Assembly: GCA_900767685.1 (NCBI GenBank)
Contig: CAAGAB010000091.1
Span: 1 to 16,114 of the forward strand
Length of the DNA stretch: 16,114 nt
Direction: 5' to 3'
Source of the DNA: an uncultured Coprococcus sp.
Lineage (GTDB): Bacteria > Bacillota_A > Clostridia > Lachnospirales > Lachnospiraceae
Shown: positions 6,777-15,161 of the stretch, piece after piece
Position numbering within the stretch: position 1 is the first letter of the stretch
Layout: each line of letters opens with the position of its first letter
Program-made: the position numbers and the translations under genes
The notes under the pieces: model-generated
What the model saw: the letters and a program-made list of their open reading frames with translations, nothing else
Told to the model about the DNA's origin: nothing
Databases searched by the model: none

Positions 6777-7904
6777 ATGGAAGATAGAAAGGCAATAGTA
6801 CAGCTTAAAAATATAACAAAGTCATTTGGCGACAATCAGGTGCTGAAACCCATCAGCCTTGACATATACGAGGGTGAATTCCTGACGCTGCTTGGTTCGT
6901 CGGGATGTGGCAAGACTACAACACTTCGTATCATTGCAGGTTTCGAGACACCCACAGAGGGAAGCGTATATATAGAAGATAAGGATGTCACAGATCTGGC
7001 ACCGTACAACAGGGATGTCAACACGGTGTTTCAGAGTTATGCTCTTTTCCCTCACATGACAGTATTTGACAACATATCATTTGGACTCGTTGAGAAGAAG
7101 ATGGACAAGAAGGAGATAAAGAAAAAGGTTTTGGAAATGCTGGATCTGGTGCAGCTGCATGGATTTGAGAAAAGAAAGCCCTCTCAGATGTCAGGTGGAC
7201 AGAAACAGAGAGTTGCAATTGCCAGGGCGCTGGTCAACTCGCCGAAGGTACTTCTCCTTGATGAGCCGCTTGGAGCGCTTGACCTGAAACTGAGAAAGCA
7301 GATGCAGGTGGAGCTAAAGAGGCTGCAGAAGAAGCTGGGAATCACATTTGTGTATGTAACCCATGATCAGGAGGAGGCGCTTACCATGAGCGACAGGATA
7401 GCTGTCATGCATCAGGGACACTTTGAGCAGATCGGTACGGCAAAAGAGATATACGAGAACCCACAGACCAAATTTGTTGCAAGCTTCATAGGAGAGTCCA
7501 ACATATTCGAGGCAAACGTTGACACCATAGAAGGCACTACAGAAGGCACAGATCTTGGACTTACGATGGAAAATGGAAAGGTTAGAGCGAAGGGCGAGGG
7601 ATTTGTTAAGGAAGAGATCGTGTATATATCTGTACGCCCCGAAAATACGCATCTGTCAGACAAGCCGGTGGATGGATTTACACTGAAAGGAATCGTCAAG
7701 GATCAGATCTATGTTGGTTCAGTCCTTAAGACTATAGTGGAACTGCCAAACGGCAAGGAAGTTAAGGTCAACAATCATCCTGATGCCACGGTATATCCTG
7801 ATGGCACGGCGGTATCAGTTTACTGGGAGCCGGACAAGGCGGTTGTCATACACACCAAGGAGGATAAGATGTACGACGCCATAGAGGATGCAGTTCTTAA
7901 ATAA
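6777..7904 (+). CDS. potA: Spermidine/putrescine-type ABC transporter ATP-binding protein
   Basis: A 375-residue ATPase of the PotA type that powers import of polyamines or related cationic amines from the inner face of the membrane. Walker A is GSSGCGKTT (residues 40-48), the signature SGGQKQR begins at 139, Walker B is LLLDEP with D162 and E163, the D-loop is GALD, and the switch histidine H196 is in VTHDQEEAL. The C-terminal 140 residues fit a TOBE_2 regulatory domain, as in PotA. GAGGTGAG (6763-6770) sets the start. It is separated from the PII gene by 34 bp with no terminator, so the two should be co-transcribed. Substrate is inferred from family and from PotB/C/D; other amines are possible. 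Confidence 0.93.
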   Translation: MEDRKAIVQLKNITKSFGDNQVLKPISLDIYEGEFLTLLGSSGCGKTTTLRIIAGFETPTEGSVYIEDKDVTDLAPYNRDVNTVFQSYALFPHMTVFDNISFGLVEKKMDKKEIKKKVLEMLDLVQLHGFEKRKPSQMSGGQKQRVAIARALVNSPKVLLLDEPLGALDLKLRKQMQVELKRLQKKLGITFVYVTHDQEEALTMSDRIAVMHQGHFEQIGTAKEIYENPQTKFVASFIGESNIFEANVDTIEGTTEGTDLGLTMENGKVRAKGEGFVKEEIVYISVRPENTHLSDKPVDGFTLKGIVKDQIYVGSVLKTIVELPNGKEVKVNNHPDATVYPDGTAVSVYWEPDKAVVIHTKEDKMYDAIEDAVLK

Positions 7905-7963
7905 GAAATATCTGCGTGTAATGACAACCGGATTAAGTTTCGGCTATGCAAGGAGGCTTTGCT

Positions 7964-8830
7964 ATGAAAGAAAAAAAGAAAAAGGAGAAAAAGAACACTC
8001 TGCCGATATTATGTATGGTTGGTCCGACATCCCTGTGGCTGTTGTTTTTCCTTCTCATCCCACTTATATATGTTGTGGTCATAAGTTTTATGACGAAGGG
8101 TGCATATGGCGGAGTTGTCGGCAAGTTCTCAATTGACAGTTATAAGAAGATATTTGATCCGCTGTATCTGACGGTCATGTGGAAGTCGATTGTCATGGCA
8201 TTTGAGACAAGCGTGATATGCCTCATCATATCTTATCCATTTGCTTATATGCTGTGCAAGGTGCCGGACAAGATACGCGGAATGCTCACGTTGCTGATCA
8301 TGCTGCCATTCTGGGTAAATGGTCTCATCAGACTGAATGGATGGTCAAATATACTGAGAGACAGCGGCTTTGTAAATACATTGTTGATGAAGATAGGAAT
8401 CATAGACCAGCCGATGCAGATGATGTACTCGGAGGGGGCAGTCCTATTCGGAATGGTATATACCTTCTTCCCGTTCATGGTTCTTCCGCTGCAGAGCAGC
8501 ATATCAAAGCTCGACCATTCACTGGTTGAGGCGGCATACGATCTGGGGGCAAAGAAGATAAAAACATTTGTCAGGGTCATACTTCCGTTGACACTCCCCG
8601 GAATATTTGCAGGAACGATACAGGTATTCATACCAAGCCTTGGAGCATTCTTTATATCGGATGTCATGGGCGGCGGCAGCGCTGCATACCTTGGCAATCT
8701 GATACAGAACCAGTTCCTTGTGGCACGTAACTGGCCACTGGGCGCAGCATTCTCGGTACTTCTGATCATCTTCACTCTGGTTGTGCTGAAGGCGTACAGC
8801 AAGGTTGGAGATCTGGACGATCTGGCATAA
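7964..8830 (+). CDS. potB: Spermidine/putrescine-type ABC transporter permease 1
   Basis: A 288-residue integral membrane protein with a lysine-rich cytoplasmic N-terminus and about six transmembrane segments, the first being LWLLFFLLIPLIYVVVISF. The EAA loop that docks on the ATPase is EAAYDLGAKKIKTFVRVILP, followed by LTLPGI. The start at 7964 follows AAGGAGG (7950-7956) by 7 bases; the in-frame ATG at 7946 lies upstream of that site. It forms a heterodimeric channel with the next gene product. Placement directly after potA and 12 bp before potC is the classical potABCD order. Confidence 0.92.
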   Translation: MKEKKKKEKKNTLPILCMVGPTSLWLLFFLLIPLIYVVVISFMTKGAYGGVVGKFSIDSYKKIFDPLYLTVMWKSIVMAFETSVICLIISYPFAYMLCKVPDKIRGMLTLLIMLPFWVNGLIRLNGWSNILRDSGFVNTLLMKIGIIDQPMQMMYSEGAVLFGMVYTFFPFMVLPLQSSISKLDHSLVEAAYDLGAKKIKTFVRVILPLTLPGIFAGTIQVFIPSLGAFFISDVMGGGSAAYLGNLIQNQFLVARNWPLGAAFSVLLIIFTLVVLKAYSKVGDLDDLA

Positions 8831-8842
8831 GGAGGGATGGCT

Positions 8843-9673
8843 ATGAAACGAAAAGAAAAGAAGAAGATGGGCGCGGGATCGATCATATTCATGGCACTTG
8901 TATATCTGTTCCTGTACATGCCGGTATTTGTCATCATCCTGTTCTCGTTCAACAAGAACAATACAAATATGGTATTTGATGGATTCACACTCAAGTGGTA
9001 TCTGGAGGTGTTCCAGGGGGACTCACTTTTGAAGAACTTCTGGCTGTCCATAGAGCTTGCGTTAGTTTCCATGGTCATATCGGTGGTTCTTGGAACCCTG
9101 GCAACCATAGGACTTTACAGGTACGAGTTCAAGCTCAAGAAGTTTATCAACGGACTTCTGTACGTGCCGATAGTCATCCCGGAGCTTGTTATAGGACTTG
9201 CATCCCTTGCATCATTTTCCAAGATGGGCATGACCATGGGATTTGCAACCATGGTGTTCGCACACGTTACATTCTGCCTGCCATTTGTCATCATCACACT
9301 GAGATCACGAATTGCGAATTTTGACAGCTCTATAGAGGAGGCAGCCATGGATCTCGGGGCAAATCAGTGGCATACGTTAAAGCGAGTAACCATTCCAATG
9401 CTGACACCTGGAATCATATCCGGAGCGCTGCTTTCAATCACACTCTCGATAGATGATGTAATAATCAGCTACTTCGTATCCGGAGCCGGGGATATCACAT
9501 TCCCTATCAAGGTATACGGAATGGTCAGAGGCAAGATCACCACAAATGTGTATGTCATATCAACTCTGATGATAGTTGGAATAGTTGTGATCTACCTTCT
9601 TGCAGGGGCACTTGGAAGATTTATATCAAAGCGTAGGGAGATAAGAGACATCCGCAAGATAGATGCACAGTAA
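8843..9673 (+). CDS. potC: Spermidine/putrescine-type ABC transporter permease 2
   Basis: A 276-residue membrane permease paired with PotB. The EAA motif is EAAMDLGANQWHTLKRVTIP, and the hydrophobic segments fit a six-helix core. AAGGAGGG (8829-8836) overlaps the potB stop and abuts the ATG at 8837, so the ATG at 8843 (6-base spacing) is the better start. The basic C-terminal tail (KRREIRDIRKIDAQ) overlaps a 24-bp imperfect tandem duplication that also copies the stop codon. In the usual order potD would follow; here an amidohydrolase gene comes first. Confidence 0.92.
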   Translation: MKRKEKKKMGAGSIIFMALVYLFLYMPVFVIILFSFNKNNTNMVFDGFTLKWYLEVFQGDSLLKNFWLSIELALVSMVISVVLGTLATIGLYRYEFKLKKFINGLLYVPIVIPELVIGLASLASFSKMGMTMGFATMVFAHVTFCLPFVIITLRSRIANFDSSIEEAAMDLGANQWHTLKRVTIPMLTPGIISGALLSITLSIDDVIISYFVSGAGDITFPIKVYGMVRGKITTNVYVISTLMIVGIVVIYLLAGALGRFISKRREIRDIRKIDAQ

Positions 9674-9703
9674 TTCCGTAAGACAGATGCGCGGTAATTC
9701 GGG
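9656..9703 (+). repeat. 24-bp imperfect tandem repeat across the potC stop codon
   Basis: Two adjacent 24-bp units (9656-9679 and 9680-9703) match at 19 positions. The first contains the last codons and TAA of potC. The second, still in frame, would read K-T-D-A-R-stop, so it holds a duplicate of the C-terminus and stop. It looks like a local tandem duplication that has since diverged. Confidence 0.7.
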
Positions 9704-9750
9704 AATACAGAATATGTTTCGAAGACATATATGGCAAGGAGGCGTGACAA

Positions 9751-11457
9751 ATGGATGAAGAGACAAAGATGACAGCAGACCTTATAGTGTATGGAAAAAT
9801 CTATACAGCGGACAGCAAACGCAGTCTGGCGCAGGCTATGGCGGTCGCTGATGGAAAGATCATATACGTGGGTGACAGAGCCGGTGCAGAACGCTATGCA
9901 GGCGAAAATACACAGGTTATAGAACATGACAAAGGGCTTGTGATACCGGGAATGACAGAGGGACATGCACACATATCAAGCACTACTGAGATAGTGTATG
10001 GTGTCAGCCTTGCAAATAAGGAGAGCATAGACGATTATGTGACGGCGATAAAAGATTATATGGCGAGCCACCCTGACGAGAAGGTTGTGAGCGGTTCCGG
10101 TTTTGAAAATGGCGTATTTGGATCCTTGGGACCGACCGCTGACATACTGGATGACATATCGACGGATGTGCCGATGGTCATGATAAGCGAGGATCACCAC
10201 TCATATTGGGTGAACAGCAAAGCTATGGAACTTGTCGGGATTGATGAAACTACCGCTGAGGTTCCCAATGGTGTGATAGTGAGGTATCCGGGAACAAGCA
10301 GACCGACTGGCTGGTTCAAGGAGATGGCGGGCAATCTGTTCAGTGCGGTGCTGCCTGAGATGACTGCTGACAACTTTGCACATGCCATAGAATGTTACCA
10401 GAATATAGCCTTGTCAAATGGCGTCACAATAGCATTTGAGCCAATGTTTGACAAGAAACAGAACTATGACAGAAGATTTGCCGGATATGCAAAGCTTAAC
10501 AGCGAGGGAAAACTGAAGGTGACATTCAGGGTAGGTTACACGCTAGAGCCTGTTGATGATGAGGACTATGTGTTTGCTGAACTTGCAAAGTATCATGAGA
10601 AGTTCCGGTATGTCCCTAAGATACAGGTGAATACGTTAAAGATATTTGCAGATGGAGTAGTGGAAGGACACACAGCTTTTCTCAGAGATGATTACGCGGA
10701 TGCCCCGGGAGATAAGGGTGAGCCGATGCTCAGCCAGGAGAGGACAAATGCGGCGGTGAAACGTGCTCTTGATGCGGGATATGATGTACATGCACATGCG
10801 ATCGGCGATGCGGCGATAGACGAGGTGCTGAATGCATATGAGTACGGACAGACAGAGACAGACAGGGATTACAGAAATGCCATAACACATCTTCAGGTCA
10901 TGGTGCCGGAGCATGTGGACAGGATGAAGAGTCTTGGAGTGGTGGCAGTCACCAATCCATACTGGCACTTCAGGAACAGCGTGTATTATGACACTTTGGA
11001 GAAACCGTTCCTCGGAGAAGAAAGAGCCTCCAAGGAATACTATATGAGATCCATCACAGATGCTGGAATTGTCACAAGCTGCGCCAGCGACTTCCCTGTA
11101 ACGGTTCCGCCAAGAACCATGGATGCGCTTCATCTCATGGTGAACAGAAAACAGCCCGGACATCCGGAGATGGAAGAGATGGGAACCGGCGAGACGATAA
11201 GTGTTGAGGATGGTCTTCAGGTACTCACATATGGCGGAGCATACCAGAACAGGCTTGAGAAGGCAAAGGGTTCCATTGAAGCAGGCAAGGATGCCGACTT
11301 CGTATTGCTGGATTCAGATGTACTTACTATCCCGAAGGAAGACATCTACAAGACACAGGTTACAGCCACTTATATAGGTGGTGAGAAAGTCTGGTCTTTG
11401 GGGACGGAGGTACCTGACCCCATTCGGGGGACGGAGGTGCCTGACCCCATTCGGTGA
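9751..11457 (+). CDS. YtcJ-like amidohydrolase (amidohydrolase 3 family) inside the pot operon
   Basis: A 568-residue metal-dependent hydrolase of the amidohydrolase superfamily. The start at 9751 follows AAGGAGG (9736-9742) by 8 bases. A beta-sandwich N-terminus (ADLIVYGKIYTAD...MAVADGKIIYVG) leads into GHAHIS (H72, H74). Further metal or active-site candidates are K297 in LKIFADG, H347 and H349 in VHAHAIGDA, H380 in THLQV, and D447 in ASDFPV. There is no signal peptide, so it acts in the cytoplasm. The substrate of the YtcJ group is largely unknown; amides such as formamides and N-acyl amines are typical. Lying between permease and binding-protein genes, it likely hydrolyses an imported N-acylated or amide amine (inference). 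The last 18 codons are a tandem 9-residue repeat (GTEVPDPIR twice), which looks like added sequence beyond the normal GGEKVW ending. Confidence 0.88.
   Translation: MDEETKMTADLIVYGKIYTADSKRSLAQAMAVADGKIIYVGDRAGAERYAGENTQVIEHDKGLVIPGMTEGHAHISSTTEIVYGVSLANKESIDDYVTAIKDYMASHPDEKVVSGSGFENGVFGSLGPTADILDDISTDVPMVMISEDHHSYWVNSKAMELVGIDETTAEVPNGVIVRYPGTSRPTGWFKEMAGNLFSAVLPEMTADNFAHAIECYQNIALSNGVTIAFEPMFDKKQNYDRRFAGYAKLNSEGKLKVTFRVGYTLEPVDDEDYVFAELAKYHEKFRYVPKIQVNTLKIFADGVVEGHTAFLRDDYADAPGDKGEPMLSQERTNAAVKRALDAGYDVHAHAIGDAAIDEVLNAYEYGQTETDRDYRNAITHLQVMVPEHVDRMKSLGVVAVTNPYWHFRNSVYYDTLEKPFLGEERASKEYYMRSITDAGIVTSCASDFPVTVPPRTMDALHLMVNRKQPGHPEMEEMGTGETISVEDGLQVLTYGGAYQNRLEKAKGSIEAGKDADFVLLDSDVLTIPKEDIYKTQVTATYIGGEKVWSLGTEVPDPIRGTEVPDPIR
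11400..11453 (+). repeat. Two tandem 27-bp in-frame repeats extending the amidohydrolase
   Basis: Two 27-bp units (11400-11426 and 11427-11453) differ at one base (A at 11412, G at 11439; silent, GTA/GTG). Each starts GGGGACGGAGGT and contains CCTGACCCC, so GGGG and CCCC ends can pair around an AGGTACCT-type core. Being 9 codons long, they stay in frame and add two copies of a nonapeptide. They recall the GGGGACnn...CCCC dispersed repeats of Firmicutes, but no mobilising gene is here. Confidence 0.85.
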
Positions 11458-11474
11458 CTCAGGATCATGCAGGT

Positions 11475-11507
11475 CCGGTCTGGAAGCAAGAAAACTAGCC
11501 AGACTGG
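11475..11507 (+). other. Hairpin between the amidohydrolase and potD genes
   Basis: CCGGTCTGG (11475-11483) pairs with CCAGACTGG (11499-11507), 9 bp with one G-U, around a 15-nt loop. No T-run follows, so it is not a standard terminator. Hairpins just before a binding-protein gene often act as mRNA processing or stability sites that raise its level; that is inference here. Confidence 0.45.
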
Positions 11508-11532
11508 TGTTCAATAAAAGGAGGAAATGACT

Positions 11533-12627
11533 ATGGTAAGAGGAAAAATCAAAAAAATGATGGCTGCAGCACTTGCAGCGACAATGGTATTTACGATGAC
11601 AGCATGTGGCAGCGATTCAGAAGAGAAAACTGCAGACGGATACGCAAAGGAGATATATCTGTACAACTGGTCAGAGTATATGAGTGAAGATGTTCTCAAT
11701 AAATTTGAGGAGGAATATGGCATAAAAGTAGTGGAGACGACATTTGAGTCAAATGACGAGATGCTGGCAAAGCTCATGGCGGGAGGCGGATCAGAATATG
11801 ACATTGCAGTCCCTTCAAACTTCTACATAGAATCTATGAAGGCAAATGATCTGCTTGAGCCTCTGGACAAGGATGTGATCACCAATTATGACAATATCGA
11901 TGAGACTTACAGGACAATGCAGTGTGATCCGGATGGAGAGTACTGTGTTCCATATATGGGAACATCTTGTGTATGGATAGCAAATAAAAAGATGCTGGAC
12001 GACTATGGTATAGAGATCCATAAGATGGAAGACTTGAAGAATGATAATCTGAAGAATAATATTTTGCTTGTGGATGATTCCCAGGCTATTATGAGTGTAG
12101 GTCTGTTGGGATGCGACCTTGATCCTACATCGGGCAACCTCGATGATATTGCAAAGGCAAAGGATTATATAAGTGAGCTGAACCCATATATCAAGGCATT
12201 TGCAGCGTCAACAGACACGAGAGACAGTATGGCAAAGGGAGAGGTGGCAGTCGCTCTCATGTACAGCGGCGAGGCACTTCAGGCGATGAAGGAGAATCCG
12301 GATCTTGAGGTAGTTATGGATGGTGAGCAGTGTTCACTCTCAATGGATACAATGGTCCTGCTCAAAGGCTCAAAGCATAAAGAGGAGGCAGAGCTGTTCC
12401 TTAACTTTATATTGAGACCTGACATATCTGCAGAACTCACAAATGAATTCCAGTTCGTCTGTGCCAATAAAGCAGCAGTAGAATATCTGGATGATGACCT
12501 GAAAAACAGTCCGTTGTGTGTACTCACAGATGATATGAAGAAGAGAATATTTATGATAAATACATTTGATGCAGATGCGATATCAGCTGAGACAGATGCG
12601 GTCATGGAGATCAAATCATCCAGATAG
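11533..12627 (+). CDS. potD: Spermidine/putrescine-type substrate-binding lipoprotein
   Basis: A 364-residue extracellular binding protein anchored by lipid. The N-terminus (basic KIKK, then a hydrophobic stretch, then MTAC with C25) is a lipoprotein signal; the mature protein starts at that cysteine. IYLYNWSEYMSEDVLNKFEEEYG is the typical PotD/PotF opening, and GGGSEYDIAVPSN follows. The start at 11533 is 8 bases from AAGGAGG (11518-11524); an ATG at 11527 is only 2 bases away. The ligand preference (putrescine, spermidine or another amine) cannot be told by eye. It captures substrate outside the membrane for PotABC. The distance from potC, with an amidohydrolase gene between, is unusual. 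Confidence 0.93.
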   Translation: MVRGKIKKMMAAALAATMVFTMTACGSDSEEKTADGYAKEIYLYNWSEYMSEDVLNKFEEEYGIKVVETTFESNDEMLAKLMAGGGSEYDIAVPSNFYIESMKANDLLEPLDKDVITNYDNIDETYRTMQCDPDGEYCVPYMGTSCVWIANKKMLDDYGIEIHKMEDLKNDNLKNNILLVDDSQAIMSVGLLGCDLDPTSGNLDDIAKAKDYISELNPYIKAFAASTDTRDSMAKGEVAVALMYSGEALQAMKENPDLEVVMDGEQCSLSMDTMVLLKGSKHKEEAELFLNFILRPDISAELTNEFQFVCANKAAVEYLDDDLKNSPLCVLTDDMKKRIFMINTFDADAISAETDAVMEIKSSR

Positions 12628-12636
12628 GAACAGCCT

Positions 12637-13929
12637 ATGGGATTGCAGAAGAAGATACGCGTAGATACATCTATAAAAAAGAAAAATGTGAAACTTAATA
12701 TAAAATATGCAATATTACAGATGATGTTCTGGACCTGTGCGGCATCTGCGTACGCATACCTTACGCAGATGCTGCAGTACAAAGGTTTTACGGACGGACA
12801 GATAGGAGTAATAAATGCGGTAAAATTATTTTCAACTGTAGTGTTTCAGATAATCATAGGTGTATTTTCCGACAGGTATGCAGAACGTATCCAGTTAAAA
12901 TATATCATCTCAGTGCTGACTGCGGTGGCGCTGATGTTGACATTTGTTTTTTATGAGTATAAATTATCGTTTGTACAGACAGTGATGCTGTTCATCGGAT
13001 TTGGTGCTACATTTACATGCATATCACCGCTTATAGATTCTCTGTCCATAAAGTATATGAACGGAGGTAAAAATATCAACTACCCTATATGCAGGGCAGC
13101 AGGCTCCTGCGCGTGGGCTGTGGCATGTGTTCTGTTTGGGGTGTTCTGTGACAGATATGATGCGAACAGACTTCTGATACTGCAGATGCTGTTCACCGCC
13201 ATGATGCTGGCGGTGCTGCTGATCATGGATGACACATCATCCAGCAGAGATCGCAGGGCTTTTGGCGTAAGAGAGAGAACAGCAGCAGACATCACGGAGA
13301 CCCGGAAAACAGAGGTACACACCACAGGATATCTGCTCACAACATACCCGAAGTACAGGTGGTTTCTTATAGGTTCAGCGGTTATGTTCATGGGATATAA
13401 TGTTGGAACGACATTCCTGATAAATGTGTTTGAACGCCTGGGTGGAAATAACTTTCATTATGGACTGGCTGAGTTCGTGATGGCGGTCAGTGAAGTTCCG
13501 TCGGCATTCCTGCTCATAAAATTCAGAAAGCGGATATCTCTTGACAAGATAATGCTTTGTTGTGCGGTGTTCATGACATTCAAGAACATGTTCGCGGCAT
13601 TCTCGGACAATGTGTGGGTGATCGTCATATCCCAGGGATGCGAGATGCTGGGATTTGGGTTATTCTATTCCGGAAGTGTGTATCTTATAGAAGAGATGCT
13701 GTCACCCACTGATGTGGTGAAGGGAATGTCATTGATAAACGCATTTACGGTGGGAGCCGGAGAAGGAATCGGAGCTCTGCTGTGTGGATGGATAAATTCC
13801 AGATACGGACTTACAGTGCTCATGGATTCCAGCGTGGTGATAAGTGCAGTGTCCATTATATGTATAGTGATCATGTGTCGTGCGTCAAATGAGATTCATG
13901 GCAAAATAATAAAAACAGCTGATATATGA
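12637..13929 (+). CDS. MFS transporter (MFS_1-like / LacY-like)
   Basis: A 430-residue membrane protein with about 12 predicted hydrophobic segments, each half around a major-facilitator motif: GVFSDRYAERIQLKY after helix 2, and a GVFCDRYDANRLL segment further on. It starts 9 bp after the potD stop; AGGAA (12626-12630) overlaps that stop. The 30-residue charged N-terminus is cytoplasmic. The central hydrophilic loop is about residues 195-240. Substrate is unknown. In this operon it might export a waste product or take up a related compound. It shows no drug-transporter hallmark that I can name with certainty. Confidence 0.8.
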   Translation: MGLQKKIRVDTSIKKKNVKLNIKYAILQMMFWTCAASAYAYLTQMLQYKGFTDGQIGVINAVKLFSTVVFQIIIGVFSDRYAERIQLKYIISVLTAVALMLTFVFYEYKLSFVQTVMLFIGFGATFTCISPLIDSLSIKYMNGGKNINYPICRAAGSCAWAVACVLFGVFCDRYDANRLLILQMLFTAMMLAVLLIMDDTSSSRDRRAFGVRERTAADITETRKTEVHTTGYLLTTYPKYRWFLIGSAVMFMGYNVGTTFLINVFERLGGNNFHYGLAEFVMAVSEVPSAFLLIKFRKRISLDKIMLCCAVFMTFKNMFAAFSDNVWVIVISQGCEMLGFGLFYSGSVYLIEEMLSPTDVVKGMSLINAFTVGAGEGIGALLCGWINSRYGLTVLMDSSVVISAVSIICIVIMCRASNEIHGKIIKTADI

Positions 13930-13953
13930 CGATAGAAAGGTTTGGTAAGGATT

Positions 13954-15156
13954 ATGAAGAACCGAGATGTAGAATCAGAAGCGGCAGGAAGAAAGAGCAA
14001 TATAGAAACAGACAAGCAGAATATAAGCTTCCTCTACCTCAGCGAGGAGGATATGATAGATGCAGGAGTGCTTCATCCTGGCAGATGCGTTGACGTGATG
14101 GAAGAGACAATGGGACTCATGGAGGATGGGGACTTCCTTATGGGAGGACCTTACAATGATGCCCATGGACTTATGCTGTATTTCCCTAAGAAGTCACCTA
14201 TAGAGAATTTCCCTGTCAATAATGCAAGAGACAGAAGATTCATTGCTATGCCTGCATATCTGGGCGGAAGATTCCATGTGGCAGGTGAAAAGTGGTATGG
14301 ATCAAATGGCAACAACAGATCGATAGGACTTCCACGCTCCATACTGATGATGATGCTCAACGATGTGGAGACAGGAAAACCTCTGGCATATATGTCCGGA
14401 AATCTTCTTAGTTCTATGAGAACAGGTGCTATGCCTGGACTTGCGGCAAAGCTGCTTGCAAGGGATGACTCAAAGGTACTCACATTGGTCGGCCCCGGAG
14501 TCATATGCAGATCAAGTCTCAGAGCCATCATGTCACAGAGATTTGACATAGACACCATCAAGATAAAGGGCAGTTCACCGACATCGGCAAATGCGATCAA
14601 GATGAAAGAGTACATAGAGGAAAATTATCCTCAGGTAAAAAATATAGTTCTGTGCAGGGATATGGAGGAGGCACTCAAGGATGCTGATATCATAACCGAG
14701 GCAGTCTCATGCAAAGAGGGCGAGTGGCCAGAGTACAAGCGAGAGTGGCTCAAGCCCGGAGCACTTGTCATATCTACAAGTACCTTCAATATGGAGCATA
14801 AGAGTATTGTTGACCTGAAAAAAGTCATAGACAACTACGGAATGTACGAGAATTACGCAGAGGAAGACAACGTGGGATATGATGCGGAGGGCAACAGACT
14901 CCACACAGGCTGCATGGGAGAGGACTTCGTCTATATGGTGCAGGATGGATTGATCGAGAGGGATTCCCTTACTACATTCGGAGAGATAATCCGCGGCAAG
15001 AAGCCCGGCCGTGAATCCGACGACGAGATAATCCTCGTATCCATAGAGGGCATGCCGACAGAGGATGTCGCCTGGGCATATGAGTGTTACACCTATGCCC
15101 TTGTCCATGATATCGGCACGAAACTCAAAGTGTGGGACAGACCATACGCGTTCTGA
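13954..15156 (+). CDS. Ornithine cyclodeaminase / mu-crystallin family protein, paralog 2
   Basis: A 400-residue NAD(P)-binding family member, clearly homologous to the protein at 4670-5815: the middle part from DRRFIAMPAYLGGRF to RSSLRAIM is mostly identical by eye. It shares GEKWYGSN, GLPRSILMMMLNDVETG, and MRTGAMPG. Differences: a 20-residue N-terminal extension, and the Rossmann motif reads GPGVIC (residues 180-185), with cysteine in place of the third glycine. The start is uncertain; ATG at 13954 has only GGTAAGG 3 bases upstream, and a TTG at 13942 is an alternative, so translation may be weak or coupled to the MFS gene 24 bp upstream. It is the last gene of the operon. Two paralogs in neighbouring operons suggest a shared pathway, possibly successive imine/keto steps or a hetero-oligomer (inference). 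Confidence 0.83.
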   Translation: MKNRDVESEAAGRKSNIETDKQNISFLYLSEEDMIDAGVLHPGRCVDVMEETMGLMEDGDFLMGGPYNDAHGLMLYFPKKSPIENFPVNNARDRRFIAMPAYLGGRFHVAGEKWYGSNGNNRSIGLPRSILMMMLNDVETGKPLAYMSGNLLSSMRTGAMPGLAAKLLARDDSKVLTLVGPGVICRSSLRAIMSQRFDIDTIKIKGSSPTSANAIKMKEYIEENYPQVKNIVLCRDMEEALKDADIITEAVSCKEGEWPEYKREWLKPGALVISTSTFNMEHKSIVDLKKVIDNYGMYENYAEEDNVGYDAEGNRLHTGCMGEDFVYMVQDGLIERDSLTTFGEIIRGKKPGRESDDEIILVSIEGMPTEDVAWAYECYTYALVHDIGTKLKVWDRPYAF

Positions 15157-15161
15157 CGGAC

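Noticed and set aside
8245..9108. 287-codon open frame on the minus strand
   Set aside because: It is the antisense of potB and potC, whose products have clear family motifs and ribosome binding sites; the antisense frame shows no recognisable family.
10636..11163. 175-codon minus-strand open frame
   Set aside because: Antisense of the amidohydrolase gene, which has all expected metal-binding motifs; no ribosome binding site or family seen in the antisense frame.
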